From assembly GCA_036271015.1 (NCBI GenBank), contig DATBBL010000356.1, forward strand, positions 1-15,171: DNA of 15,171 bases. Reading direction: 5' to 3'. Below, piece after piece: positions 1 to 5,999 of the stretch. This DNA is from DASUAS01 sp036271015. GTDB taxonomy: Bacteria; Actinomycetota; Acidimicrobiia; IMCC26256; DASPTH01. The translations under genes and the position numbers were made by a program. Each line of letters opens with the position of its first letter. The stretch's first letter is position 1. A model generated the notes under the pieces. That model had not been told where the DNA came from. It saw only the letters and a program-made list of their open reading frames with translations, and did not search any database.

Positions 1-179
1 GGTGCGGGCTCGAGGTAGCGGGTGCGCAGCAACTGCAGCCCCCGGAGCATCTTGCGGTAGCGGGCGAGCTCGGCCTGGCAGCGGAGGCAGCTCTCGATGT
101 GGCGTTGCACCGACAGCTCGACGGCCGCGCCGCCCTCGACCGCCTCGGGCAGGAGGCGAGCAACCTCGTCACACCGCAC
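1..179 (-). CDS. Zinc-type anti-sigma factor, N-terminal part (runs off left edge)
   Basis: Only the first 59 codons lie in the window. The start is GTG at 179-177, preceded by a perfect AGGAGG (192-187) at 7 nt. It overlaps the end of the sigma factor gene by 11 nt, so the two are translationally coupled. The peptide begins MRCDEVARLLPE and carries Cys3, His27, Cys31 and Cys34, giving C-x23-HxxxCxxC. This is the zinc-binding anti-sigma (ZAS, zf-HC2) signature found in RsrA, ChrR and many ECF anti-sigma factors. Family knowledge: such a domain binds and holds its cognate ECF sigma, and in redox-sensing members oxidation of the cysteines releases it. Whether this one senses redox, and whether a membrane segment follows, cannot be seen because the C-terminus is missing. 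The cognate sigma is inferred to be the overlapping upstream gene. Confidence 0.88.
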   Translation of the reverse strand, partial: MRCDEVARLLPEAVEGGAAVELSVQRHIESCLRCQAELARYRKMLRGLQLLRTRYLEPA

Positions 180-786
180 GGTCGTTCCTCCTGGCCGTCG
201 CGTCTTCCCTGCCCAGCTCGTCGTAGAGGAGGTCGCGGAGGCGCTTGCGACCACGGTGCAGTCGCACCTTGGCCGCCGAGACCGAGATCCCGAGCTCTTC
301 GGCGATCTCCTCGTGCGACAGGCCGTACACGTCCTTCAGCACCACGAGCACCCGCAGCTTCGCGGGCAGGTGCTCGACCGCCCCCGCCAGTCGAGCGAGG
401 GCCGCCGACTGCTCGGCCGACTCCTCGGGCTGGGCCTCGATGCGGGTTTCGACGGGCTCCTCGATCATGGCGTCGAGGGCGTCGGTCCGGTGGCGGCGCC
501 GGCGCTTGACCGTGGTGTAGGCGGTGTTCGCGGTGATGCGGTAGAGCCAGGTGGTGAATTGCGCGTCACCACGGAAGCCCTTGAGACCCTTCCAGGCTCG
601 GAGGTAGGTCTCTTGCACCACGTCGCGTGCGTCCTCCTCGTGGGCCGTGAGCCGTAGTGCGAGCGTGTACGTGTCGACGTAGGTCCGGCGGACCAATTCG
701 TCGAAGGCCGGACGATCACCGTCGCGGGCGGCGGCGACCAACCGGTCGAGCTCGGTCGGCTCCTTCGGCAGTTCGTTGGTGGTCAT
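169..786 (-). CDS. ECF-type RNA polymerase sigma factor
   Basis: A 205-residue sigma-70 family protein of ECF size with only regions 2 and 4. Region 2 spans about residues 27-97 (DARDVVQETYLRAWKGL, then FTTWLYRITANTAY, the -10 recognition and core-binding helices). Region 4 spans about 139-188 (LPAKLRVLVVLKDVYGLSHEEIA followed by a helix-turn-helix ISVSAAKVRLHRGRKRL). A charged, Glu-rich linker joins them. The start chosen is ATG 786-784 with a GGTGAG Shine-Dalgarno 6 nt away; an in-frame GTG at 819 has only C-rich sequence upstream and is less likely. The next gene, overlapping by 11 nt, encodes a zinc anti-sigma, so this is a standard sigma/anti-sigma operon. It lies 57 bp downstream of rpmG on the same strand. 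I see no ECF-type autoregulatory promoter directly upstream. The exact ECF group is not assigned. Confidence 0.93.
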   Translation of the reverse strand: MTTNELPKEPTELDRLVAAARDGDRPAFDELVRRTYVDTYTLALRLTAHEEDARDVVQETYLRAWKGLKGFRGDAQFTTWLYRITANTAYTTVKRRRRHRTDALDAMIEEPVETRIEAQPEESAEQSAALARLAGAVEHLPAKLRVLVVLKDVYGLSHEEIAEELGISVSAAKVRLHRGRKRLRDLLYDELGREDATARRNDRAV

Positions 787-799
787 GTGTGACTCACCG

Positions 800-814
800 A
801 ACCCCAGTGGGGTT
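800..814 (-). terminator. Short hairpin between rpmG and the sigma gene
   Basis: AACCCC-AGT-GGGGTT forms a 6-bp stem with a 3-nt loop, symmetric on both strands. It lies between the rpmG stop and the sigma start, about 7 nt upstream of the sigma Shine-Dalgarno. It may end the tRNA-rpmG transcript or act as an operator or leader structure for the sigma operon. There is no T-tract, so the terminator call is tentative. Confidence 0.4.
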
Positions 815-843
815 ACCACGGGTAGGGAGGAGGAGGCCGCTGA

Positions 844-1005
844 TCAGCGGGTCTCCTTGTGGAGGGTGTGGCGACGATCGAAGCGGCAGTACTTCTTCAT
901 CTCGATCCGCTCGCGGTCGTTCGTCTTGTTCTTGATGGTGATGTAGTTGCGGCGCTTGCAGTCTTCGCACGCCAGGGTCACCTTGACCCGCTTGTCACTC
1001 GCCAT
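844..1005 (-). CDS. rpmG: 50S ribosomal protein L33
   Basis: A 53-residue protein starting MASDKRVKVTLACEDCKRRN and ending KKYCRFDRRHTLHKETR, a full-length match to the L33 family. It is part of the large ribosomal subunit near the E site. It has CxxC at residues 13-16 and a third Cys at 40. This is the cysteine-containing type of L33 rather than the cysteine-free paralogue induced under zinc shortage. The start is ATG at 1005 with AGGAG 8-9 nt upstream. tRNA-Met ends 24 nt before it and tRNA-Thr lies before that, so a tRNA-Thr/tRNA-Met/rpmG transcript is likely, as in mycobacteria. The stop codon sits inside a 14-bp perfect palindrome (837-850, CCGCTGATCAGCGG), possibly part of the transcript end. 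Confidence 0.97.
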   Translation of the reverse strand: MASDKRVKVTLACEDCKRRNYITIKNKTNDRERIEMKKYCRFDRRHTLHKETR

Positions 1006-1029
1006 TCGATTCGCTCCTGGACTTGCCGG

Positions 1030-1106
1030 TGGTAGCGGTGGCGGGACTCGAACCCGCGACGCCGCGATTATGAGCCGCGTGCTCTGACCAACTGAGCTAC
1101 ACCGCC
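1030..1106 (-). tRNA. tRNA-Met (CAT), elongator type, CCA encoded
   Basis: A full cloverleaf is visible on the minus strand: acceptor GGCGGTG with CACCGCT, D stem GCTC/GAGC, anticodon loop CTCATAA with anticodon CAT, and T arm GCGGG-TTCGAGT-CCCGC. The discriminator is A at 1033, and CCA is encoded at 1032-1030. The body is 74 nt. The first acceptor pair is G1-T72, a wobble. A CAT anticodon can also mean tRNA-Ile(k2C). The position between tRNA-Thr and rpmG and the overall sequence favour elongator Met. It lacks the three G-C pairs of the initiator anticodon stem, so it is not the initiator. Confidence 0.93.
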
Positions 1107-1112
1107 GTGCAA

Positions 1113-1130
1113 CGGTTCCGGCTGGAACCG
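1113..1130 (-). other. Hairpin in the tRNA-Thr/tRNA-Met spacer
   Basis: CGGTTCC-GGCT-GGAACCG is a perfect 7-bp stem with a 4-nt loop filling most of the 27-bp spacer between the two tRNA genes. It is probably a processing or spacing element in the polycistronic tRNA precursor. A role as a partial terminator cannot be excluded. Confidence 0.5.
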
Positions 1131-1133
1131 CAG

Positions 1134-1206
1134 AGCCCCCTTACGGACTTGAACCGTAGACCCCTTCCTTACCATGGAAGTGCTCTGCCGACTGAGCTAA
1201 GGGGGC
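1134..1206 (-). tRNA. tRNA-Thr (GGT)
   Basis: A 73-nt cloverleaf on the minus strand: acceptor GCCCCCT with AGGGGGC, D stem GCTC/GAGC, anticodon stem CTTCC/GGAAG with loop ATGGTAA and anticodon GGT, and T arm TACGG-TTCAAGT-CCGTA. The discriminator is T and CCA is not encoded. It reads ACC/ACT threonine codons. It is the first gene of the tRNA-Thr/tRNA-Met/rpmG cluster. Confidence 0.96.
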
Positions 1207-1216
1207 GGGACGGATC

Positions 1217-1222
1217 AGGATA
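1217..1222 (-). promoter_or_regulatory. Candidate -10 element of the tRNA-Thr promoter
   Basis: TATCCT on the minus strand lies 10 nt upstream of the tRNA-Thr 5' end. It is the best -10-like hexamer in the 39-bp divergent gap with the acetyltransferase gene. No convincing -35 is seen at 16-18 bp. The promoter would extend into the first codons of the acetyltransferase. Confidence 0.35.
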
Positions 1223-1245
1223 GCAACGCCGGGGCGCGCGCTAGC

Positions 1246-1761
1246 GTGCCCGAGATGCGGGAGCGGCCCGACGGCGTCGAGATCCGCCTGGCCGAGCGGC
1301 GGGACGCCCCGGGGATCCGGGCCATCTACAACCACTACGTCGCCGAGTCGACCGCCCTGTTCGACATGGTGCCGCGCACCCTCGAGGAGCAGGTCCAGTG
1401 GCTCGACGAGCACTCCGGGGGGCACCCCGCGGTGGTCGCCGAGCTCGACGGCGTCATCGTCGGGTTCGGGTCGCTCTCGCGGTTCCGATCCCGGCCGGCG
1501 TACGCCACGACGGTCGAGGACTCGGTCTACCTGGAGTCCGGTTACCAGGGCCGGGGCATCGGGCGCCGGCTGCTCGACGAGCTGGTCCAGCTCGCGGCAC
1601 GGCACGGGTTCCACGCGGTGATCGCCCGGATCACGGGCGGGAACGACGCCTCGATCCGACTCCACGCCCGGTGCGGGTTCGAGGTGGTGGGGACCGAACG
1701 CGAGGTCGGCCGGAAGTTCGGCCAGTGGCTCGACGTGGTGGAGATGCAGCGCATGCTGTGA
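1246..1761 (+). CDS. GNAT N-acetyltransferase, phosphinothricin acetyltransferase-like
   Basis: A 171-residue single-domain GNAT protein. Typical features of the Pat/Bar/YncA branch are IRAIYNHYVAESTALFDM (about residues 24-41), an acetyl-CoA pyrophosphate loop YQGRGIGRRLL (100-110), and NDASIRLHARCGFEVVGT (133-150). Proteins of this branch N-acetylate amino-acid-like substrates such as phosphinothricin, methionine sulfoximine or methionine sulfone using acetyl-CoA in the cytoplasm. The real substrate cannot be told from sequence. The start is GTG at 1246 or ATG at 1255; neither has a strong Shine-Dalgarno, so the mRNA may be nearly leaderless. The gene is divergent from tRNA-Thr and convergent with tRNA-Tyr, with a hairpin terminator directly after the stop. 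It appears to be monocistronic. Confidence 0.9.
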   Translation: MPEMRERPDGVEIRLAERRDAPGIRAIYNHYVAESTALFDMVPRTLEEQVQWLDEHSGGHPAVVAELDGVIVGFGSLSRFRSRPAYATTVEDSVYLESGYQGRGIGRRLLDELVQLAARHGFHAVIARITGGNDASIRLHARCGFEVVGTEREVGRKFGQWLDVVEMQRML

Positions 1762-1768
1762 ACGCAAA

Positions 1769-1789
1769 CGCCCGCCGGCGAGGCGGGCG
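1769..1789. terminator. Bidirectional hairpin terminator between acetyltransferase gene and tRNA-Tyr
   Basis: CGCCCGCC-GGCGA-GGCGGGCG is a perfect 8-bp stem with a 5-nt loop. It lies 7 nt after the acetyltransferase stop and 23 nt after the 3' end of tRNA-Tyr on the other strand. On the minus strand it is followed by TTTGCGTT, slightly T-rich. Both genes converge on it, so it probably ends both transcripts. Confidence 0.7.
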
Positions 1790-1812
1790 GAATCGAGCGT
1801 CAGACTGGTGAG

Positions 1813-1893
1813 TGGGCCGGGTTGGATTCGAACCAACGTAGCTTGCGCAGCAGTTTTACAGACTGCCCCCTTTGGCCACTCGGGTACCGACCC
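1813..1893 (-). tRNA. tRNA-Tyr (GTA)
   Basis: An 81-nt class II tRNA on the minus strand: acceptor GGGTCGG with CCGGCCC (one T-G wobble), the Tyr-type D arm CCCGAGTGGCCAAAGGG, anticodon stem GCAGT/ACTGC with loop CTGTAAA and anticodon GTA, a long variable arm of about 12 nt, and T arm GTTGG-TTCGAAT-CCAAC. The discriminator is A and CCA is not encoded. It is divergent from yajQ. Confidence 0.95.
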
Positions 1894-1905
1894 GGGGCCG
1901 CGTAC

Positions 1906-1911
1906 AGTATC
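1906..1911 (-). promoter_or_regulatory. Candidate -10 element of the tRNA-Tyr promoter
   Basis: GATACT on the minus strand lies 12 nt upstream of the mature tRNA-Tyr 5' end, in the 66-bp gap shared with yajQ. The -35 region (around 1929-1935) is only weakly similar to consensus. This short AT-rich patch is the only one in the gap, so it may also serve yajQ on the other strand. Confidence 0.3.
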
Positions 1912-1959
1912 AGGCCGCCAGTTCCCGGCCCTCAGCGTTCCGACCCTCGGGAGATCGCC

Positions 1960-2448
1960 ATGCCCACCTTCGACGTCGTGTCCGAGCTCGACATGCAGGA
2001 GGTCCGCAACGCCGTCGACCAGGCGTCGCGCGAGGTGTCGACCCGCTACGACTTCAAGAACACCGGCAGCTCCATCGAGCTGAAGGATAAGGAGATCGAG
2101 CTCAACACCGAGAGCGAGGCGCGCCTCACCGCGCTCACGCAGGTGCTCGAGGAGAAGATGGTCAAGCGGCAGGTGTCGCTGAAGGCGCTCGGTTACGGCA
2201 AGATCGAGGAGGCCTCGAAGGGCGCGGTGCGCCAGACCGTCAGCCTCAACGTCGGCATCTCGACCGACAAAGCGAAGGAGATCGGCAAGTTCATCAAGGA
2301 TCTCGGGCTCAAGGGCGTGTCGCACCAGATCCAGGGCGACCAGCTCCGGGTGAGCGGCAAGAAGCGCGACGACCTGCAATCGGCGATCGCCGCCATGAAG
2401 GACCACGACTTCGCGGTCCCGCTCCAGTTCACGAACTTTCGCGACTGA
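1960..2448 (+). CDS. yajQ: YajQ family nucleotide-binding protein (UPF0234)
   Basis: A 162-residue protein, the usual family length. It begins MPTFDVVSELDMQEVRNAVDQAS and ends PLQFTNFRD, both family hallmarks, with TRYDFKNT at about 29-36. Family knowledge: YajQ proteins have two RNP-like folds and bind nucleic acid or nucleotides; some members (Xanthomonas, Pseudomonas) bind cyclic di-GMP and act as transcriptional co-regulators. The role in actinobacteria is unclear. The start is ATG at 1960 with a GGGAG-type Shine-Dalgarno about 6 nt upstream. The reading frame is open further upstream, but that part overlaps tRNA-Tyr and is not coding. The gene is alone between a divergent tRNA and a hairpin terminator. 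Confidence 0.95.
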   Translation: MPTFDVVSELDMQEVRNAVDQASREVSTRYDFKNTGSSIELKDKEIELNTESEARLTALTQVLEEKMVKRQVSLKALGYGKIEEASKGAVRQTVSLNVGISTDKAKEIGKFIKDLGLKGVSHQIQGDQLRVSGKKRDDLQSAIAAMKDHDFAVPLQFTNFRD

Positions 2449-2468
2449 GGCTCGCCCGACGAGATCGC

Positions 2469-2485
2469 CCTGCCGGCCCGGCAGG
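2469..2485. terminator. Hairpin between convergent yajQ and methyltransferase genes
   Basis: CCTGCCG-GCC-CGGCAGG is a perfect 7-bp stem with a 3-nt loop, 20 nt after the yajQ stop and 8 nt beyond the methyltransferase stop on the other strand. It has no T-tract, as is common in high-GC actinobacteria. It probably terminates both genes. Confidence 0.6.
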
Positions 2486-2493
2486 TCGCGCGG

Positions 2494-3276
2494 TCAGGAG
2501 CGCTCGGCCACGACGCGCGTGTGGAAGCCGTTCGTCTTGACGTCCGACACGCGGAAGCCCGTCGATTCCACGATCGACACCATGGTCGCCGGCGAGAATC
2601 CCCACCACCAATTGATGTAGCTCTCCTCGGCGTCGAACGGGGTCGTCAGACCGCCACGACTCGCGTCGCTGCCGATTCCGGCGACTGCCGCGAAGGCGCG
2701 GTCGTAGGCACGTCGCTCCGCGTCCGAGAGCACGGGAAAGAAGACGGCGCCGTTCCGTGATCCCGCAATGGGGGGGACCGTCGCACTCCCGAGCACCAGG
2801 GTCTGGCCGGTGATCTGGCGCAGGCATTCCACCGTGTGCACCGGATCGGGGCAGTGGTAGAGGACTCCCGTGCACCAGACGACGTCGTGGGGGCCGATCT
2901 CGGCCAGGACCTCCTCGTCGTGCAGGTCACCTTGGACGAAGCGCACCTTCGAGTGACGACGCTCGTGCTCGGCGAGGTACTCGTCGGTGGCGGACGAGAG
3001 GTCGACCGCGGTCACGCTCGACGCGCCACTGCTCTCGGCCAGGAATGCGATCTTGCCGTGGACGTTCCACAGCGCCCCCACGTCCACGAACGACCTTCCG
3101 GTCGCGAGCTTCGGGAAGGCAGCTTCCATCGAGCCGAGGGGCCGCAGCACGCGTTGCACGTTCCGCAATCCGCGAGCGACCAGCAGCTGGGTCTCGAGGA
3201 GCATCGCCATGGAAATTGTCCGTTCCGGCGACGCGCCGTCACCTGAAGAGGACGCGCGCTCGGGCGCGGTCAACAC
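2494..3276 (-). CDS. Divergent class I SAM-dependent methyltransferase
   Basis: Up to 260 residues with a Rossmann-type methyltransferase core. Motif I is SFVDVGALWNVHGKIAFLAE (about 62-81), where the usual GxGxG loop reads VGALWNVHG. Motif post-I is TAVDLSSATDEY (89-100), followed by VRFVQGDLHD (111-120) and DVVWCTGVLYHCPDPVHTVECL (131-152). The last resembles the VLYHxxDP segment of CmoB/DUF1698-like methyltransferases. A C-terminal NWWWGFSPATM (222-232) is Trp-rich. The substrate is unknown; I would not call it CmoB. The start is uncertain: GTG 3276 gives a low-complexity N-terminus, while ATG 3210 or 3204 starts just before MLLETQLL; none has a clear Shine-Dalgarno. It has its own -10 element, is downstream of the ABC permease on the same strand, and is convergent with yajQ. 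By eye it is less GC-rich than its neighbours. Confidence 0.8.
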   Translation of the reverse strand: MLTAPERASSSGDGASPERTISMAMLLETQLLVARGLRNVQRVLRPLGSMEAAFPKLATGRSFVDVGALWNVHGKIAFLAESSGASSVTAVDLSSATDEYLAEHERRHSKVRFVQGDLHDEEVLAEIGPHDVVWCTGVLYHCPDPVHTVECLRQITGQTLVLGSATVPPIAGSRNGAVFFPVLSDAERRAYDRAFAAVAGIGSDASRGGLTTPFDAEESYINWWWGFSPATMVSIVESTGFRVSDVKTNGFHTRVVAERS

Positions 3277-3302
3277 ACGAAACTGTCGGTATTTGGCGCA
3301 GG

Positions 3303-3308
3303 AGTATA
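3303..3308 (-). promoter_or_regulatory. -10 element upstream of the methyltransferase gene
   Basis: TATACT on the minus strand stands out in a GC-rich stretch. It would start transcription near 3296, giving a leader of about 20 nt to GTG 3276 or about 86 nt to ATG 3210. No good -35 is seen at 16-18 bp. Two perfect 10-bp palindromes lie just upstream, GAGGCGCCTC at 3319-3328 and GCGACGTCGC at 3336-3345, and could be regulator sites. Confidence 0.5.
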
Positions 3309-3351
3309 ACGGGCGGTCGAGGCGCCTCCGACGCCGCGACGTCGCCGCGGG

Positions 3352-4140
3352 CTACGTCCCGGCCGCCAGGGGCTCCCAGCGGAAGCGACGGATGGCGACC
3401 GCCATGGCGACGACACCCCAGAGGGCGAGCACCGCGAGGTTGCCGGCGTCGATGCGCGAGCCCTGGGCGGCCGGCGTCAGCGCGCGCTGCAATCCCTCGG
3501 CGAGGTGCGCCAGCGGGAACACGCGACCGACGTCGACCAGCCACTGAGGGAGCTCGGTCACTGGGACGAACACCCCCGAGATGAAGGCCAGGATCACCGC
3601 GATGAAGGGACCGATGGTGCTGGCGACGTCGACGTTGGTCGCGACCCGCGAGAGCGCGAGCCCGAGCGCGCACATCGTCGCGGTGCCGACCACGACGTAC
3701 ACCACGAACGCGAACACCGCGGTCGCGTCGAGCTCGACGTCGTAGGCGATGGCGCCGATGGCGAGCAGGACGGTGACCATCACCGCGATCGTGACCATCG
3801 TCTGGAGGATCTGCGCGGCCAGGAACACGCCCGAGGGCATGGGCGTGCCCCGGTAGCGCTTCAGCAACCCGCCCTCGCGCGCGGTGACGATCGAGATCAG
3901 CAGGCTGCTGAACCCGATGAGCATGATCGAGTACGCGGCGATGCCCGCGGTGAAGTACGCGTCGATGCTGATCAGGAGCCCGTCGACCCGCGTCGTGCGC
4001 GCCTTCCCGGTGAAGACCGATGCGAAGAGGACCAGCAGCACGATCGGCATCACGACCGTCAACACCATGGCGCGCGGGTTGCGCCGGAATCCCACGAGCG
4101 CGTACCGCGTCTGTCGGAGCAGGAGGCCGGGGAGGCTCAC
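3352..4140 (-). CDS. ABC-2 type transporter permease
   Basis: A 262-residue integral membrane protein of the ABC-2 (drug/polysaccharide exporter) family. Six hydrophobic segments are visible at about 24-44, 63-85, 107-133, 142-164, 177-197 and 234-251. The cytoplasmic loop REGGLLKRYRGTPM (89-101) is a family hallmark, as is AFISGVFVPVTELPQW (185-200) before the last helix. The start is GTG 4140-4138, whose bases overlap the ATPase stop as GTGA, so translation is coupled. The open frame continues upstream to 4449 but that part only shadows the ATPase gene. It forms an exporter with the ATPase, probably as two copies of each. The substrate is unknown; related pairs export antibiotics, lipids or other hydrophobic compounds. 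Confidence 0.92.
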   Translation of the reverse strand: MSLPGLLLRQTRYALVGFRRNPRAMVLTVVMPIVLLVLFASVFTGKARTTRVDGLLISIDAYFTAGIAAYSIMLIGFSSLLISIVTAREGGLLKRYRGTPMPSGVFLAAQILQTMVTIAVMVTVLLAIGAIAYDVELDATAVFAFVVYVVVGTATMCALGLALSRVATNVDVASTIGPFIAVILAFISGVFVPVTELPQWLVDVGRVFPLAHLAEGLQRALTPAAQGSRIDAGNLAVLALWGVVAMAVAIRRFRWEPLAAGT

Positions 4141-5051
4141 GACTGGCCGCCGGCGTTGAGCTCGAGGAACACGTCGTCGAGCGTGGGCCGGGTCACCTCG
4201 AGACCCTCCAGCTCGACGCCCTGACCTTCCGCCCACCCGGTCAACGTGTAGAGCGTCCGCTGGGGATGGTCGGTCTTCAGGGTGATCTCGGTGCCGGAGA
4301 CCTCCGGCTCCACGTCGCAGGCGGCACGAACCGCGTCGACGGAGACGCCGGCCGGGATCCGGAAGCGGACGACGACGCCACCGTTCGCCCGGCTCGTCAG
4401 GTCGGAGGTCGTGCCCTGCGCGACCACGAGGCCGTCGCGCAGGATGCACAGCCGATCGGCCAGGTGTTGGGCCTCGTCCATGTAGTGCGTGGTGAGGAAG
4501 ATGGTCTTGCCGAGCTGACGGAGGCCCTCGATCATGTTCCAGGCATCACGGCGGGCCTGCGGGTCGAAGCCGGTCGTCGGCTCGTCGAGGAACACGAGAT
4601 CGGGATCGCCGACGATGCCCAGCGCGACGTCGACCCGTCGCTTCTGGCCGCCCGAGAGCGAGCCGACGCGTGCATCGCGTTGCTCGGCCAGCCCGACGAG
4701 CGCGATGGTGTCGTCGACCGGACGTGGGTGGCGGTAGTAGCACGCGAACATGGCCACGGTCTCGCGCACGGTGTGCAGCGGGTCGAGCTCGCTCTCCTGC
4801 AGGACCAGCCCGATCCGTTCCCGCCACGCCGTGGTGGGTCGGGCCGGGTCGACGCCGAGCACGCTGACGACACCGGCGGTCCGGCTCCGGTACCCCTCGA
4901 GGATCTCGATCGTGGTGGTCTTCCCGGCACCGTTGGTGCCGAGGAAGCCGAACACCTCACCCCGGTCGACGGTGAAGTCGATGCCCTTCACCGCTTCGTG
5001 CTGCCCGTACCGCTTCCGGAGGCCCTGCACGGTGATCACCGCGTCTGCCAT
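4137..5051 (-). CDS. ABC transporter ATP-binding protein (DrrA-like)
   Basis: A 304-residue nucleotide-binding subunit. Walker A is GTNGAGKTT (38-46), the Q-loop is at Gln85, the signature is LSGGQ (132-136), Walker B is LVFLDE (152-157), and the switch His is His189 in THYMDEA. After residue 210 there is a C-terminal domain of about 95 residues ending PTLDDVFLELNAGG, typical of the DrrA/CcmA exporter class. The enzyme hydrolyses ATP to drive the permease encoded 4 nt in overlap downstream. The start chosen is ATG 5051, which places VITVQGLRKRYG at the usual position; a longer frame to 5111 runs into the htpX terminator and is rejected. No strong Shine-Dalgarno is seen. The promoter must lie in 5052-5097, because a strong hairpin separates this gene from htpX. 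Confidence 0.95.
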   Translation of the reverse strand: MADAVITVQGLRKRYGQHEAVKGIDFTVDRGEVFGFLGTNGAGKTTTIEILEGYRSRTAGVVSVLGVDPARPTTAWRERIGLVLQESELDPLHTVRETVAMFACYYRHPRPVDDTIALVGLAEQRDARVGSLSGGQKRRVDVALGIVGDPDLVFLDEPTTGFDPQARRDAWNMIEGLRQLGKTIFLTTHYMDEAQHLADRLCILRDGLVVAQGTTSDLTSRANGGVVVRFRIPAGVSVDAVRAACDVEPEVSGTEITLKTDHPQRTLYTLTGWAEGQGVELEGLEVTRPTLDDVFLELNAGGQS

Positions 5052-5097
5052 CGGGCTCGAAGCTATCCCGTCACCGGTGCGACAACGACGACGCAGG

Positions 5098-5129
5098 CCC
5101 TCGCCCGCCACTGCGGCAGCGGGCGAGGG
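5098..5129 (-). terminator. Strong hairpin terminator after htpX
   Basis: An 11-bp perfect stem, CCCTCGCCCGC (5098-5108) with GCGGGCGAGGG (5119-5129), and a 10-nt loop. It lies 9 nt beyond the htpX stop in the direction of transcription. It has no T-tract. Its position separates htpX from the ABC exporter genes, which must have their own promoter. Confidence 0.75.
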
Positions 5130-5138
5130 TACCGGTCG

Positions 5139-5984
5139 CTAGAACCGCTCGGAGCGAAGGCGCTGGATCCGCTCCGCGGTCGGCGGGTGCGAGCTCCACA
5201 GCCCGGCGAACTCGAACTTGCGTCCGGTGAGCGGGTTGACGATGTACGCCTGGGCCTGCGCCGGGTTGATGTCCATCGGCCGCTGCTTCACGTAGGCCTC
5301 GATCTTCTCGAGCGCCCGGGCCAGCGGCTCACCGTCGTGCAGCAGGTGGGCGCCGCTCTCGTCGGCCTGGAACTCGCGGCCGCGGGACAACGCCATCTGC
5401 ATCATGTACGCGGCGATCGGCGCCAGGATCATCATGGCGATCGCGCTGAACGCGTTGCCGCCGTCGCGGTCGTTGCCGCCACCGAAGATCGCGCCCCAGA
5501 CCGCCATGCGGGCGACGAACGTGATCCCGAGCGCCACCGCCGCCGCCACCGAGCTGATCAGGATGTCGCGGTTCTTGACGTGCGACAGCTCGTGGGCGAG
5601 CACGCCCCGCAGCTCGTCGTCGTCGAGCACCTGGAGGATGCCCTGGGTGACACAGACCGCGGCGTGGTTGGGACTCCGGCCGGTCGCGAACGCGTTCGGC
5701 TGCATCTCGGGCGAGACGTACAGCTTCGGCATCGGCATGTCGGACCGGCGCGTCAGGTCCTCGACGATGGCGTAGACGTTCGGCAGCTCGTCGCGGGTGA
5801 CGGGCTTGGCCCGGGCGGCCTTGATCGCCAGGGTGTCGCTGAACCAGTAGGACCCACCGACGAACACGAGCCCGATGGCCAGCCCGATGACGAGCCCGCT
5901 GGTGCCGCCGATGGCGCCGCCGACCAGTATGAACAGGGCGCCCAGGGCGGCGAGCAGGACGGCCGTCTTTACTGCATTCCTCAT
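5139..5984 (-). CDS. htpX: Membrane zinc metalloprotease HtpX
   Basis: A 281-residue M48B protease. Two N-terminal transmembrane helices (about 7-25 and 29-48) are followed by the catalytic HELSH at 131-135. Two more hydrophobic segments follow (about 142-164 and 178-198), then EFQADE (204-209), which supplies the third zinc ligand, Glu204. LYVSPEMQPNAFATGRSP (88-105) is a conserved substrate-groove region. HtpX degrades misfolded or damaged membrane proteins on the cytoplasmic side and works alongside FtsH. The start is ATG 5984 with an excellent GAGGTGA Shine-Dalgarno (5997-5991) at 6 nt. A match to the ECF promoter GGGAAC-N17-CGTT and a hairpin lie in the leader, so stress control is likely. 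The gene appears to be monocistronic, ending at an 11-bp hairpin. Confidence 0.96.
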   Translation of the reverse strand: MRNAVKTAVLLAALGALFILVGGAIGGTSGLVIGLAIGLVFVGGSYWFSDTLAIKAARAKPVTRDELPNVYAIVEDLTRRSDMPMPKLYVSPEMQPNAFATGRSPNHAAVCVTQGILQVLDDDELRGVLAHELSHVKNRDILISSVAAAVALGITFVARMAVWGAIFGGGNDRDGGNAFSAIAMMILAPIAAYMMQMALSRGREFQADESGAHLLHDGEPLARALEKIEAYVKQRPMDINPAQAQAYIVNPLTGRKFEFAGLWSSHPPTAERIQRLRSERF

Positions 5985-5999
5985 CGTTGTTCACCTCGT

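Noticed and set aside
1030..1106. Initiator tRNA-fMet as an alternative for the CAT tRNA
   Set aside because: The anticodon stem lacks three consecutive G-C pairs at its base, and the first acceptor pair and D arm are of elongator type.
1906..1934. ECF-type promoter between tRNA-Tyr and yajQ, from GGGAAC on the minus strand
   Set aside because: The GGGAAC there is not followed by CGTT or GTT at 17-18 nt, so it does not fit the pattern found upstream of htpX.
1822..1959. Upstream extension of the yajQ frame
   Set aside because: It overlaps tRNA-Tyr, and the family N-terminus MPTFDVVSE begins at 1960.
1141..2406. 421-codon minus-strand frame through tRNA-Thr, the acetyltransferase gene, tRNA-Tyr and yajQ
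   Set aside because: It runs through two tRNA genes and opposite two well-recognised proteins, so it cannot be a gene.
4141..4449. Upstream extension of the ABC permease frame
   Set aside because: The added part is an Arg-rich out-of-frame reading of the ATPase gene. The GTG overlapping the ATPase stop gives the normal permease N-terminus.
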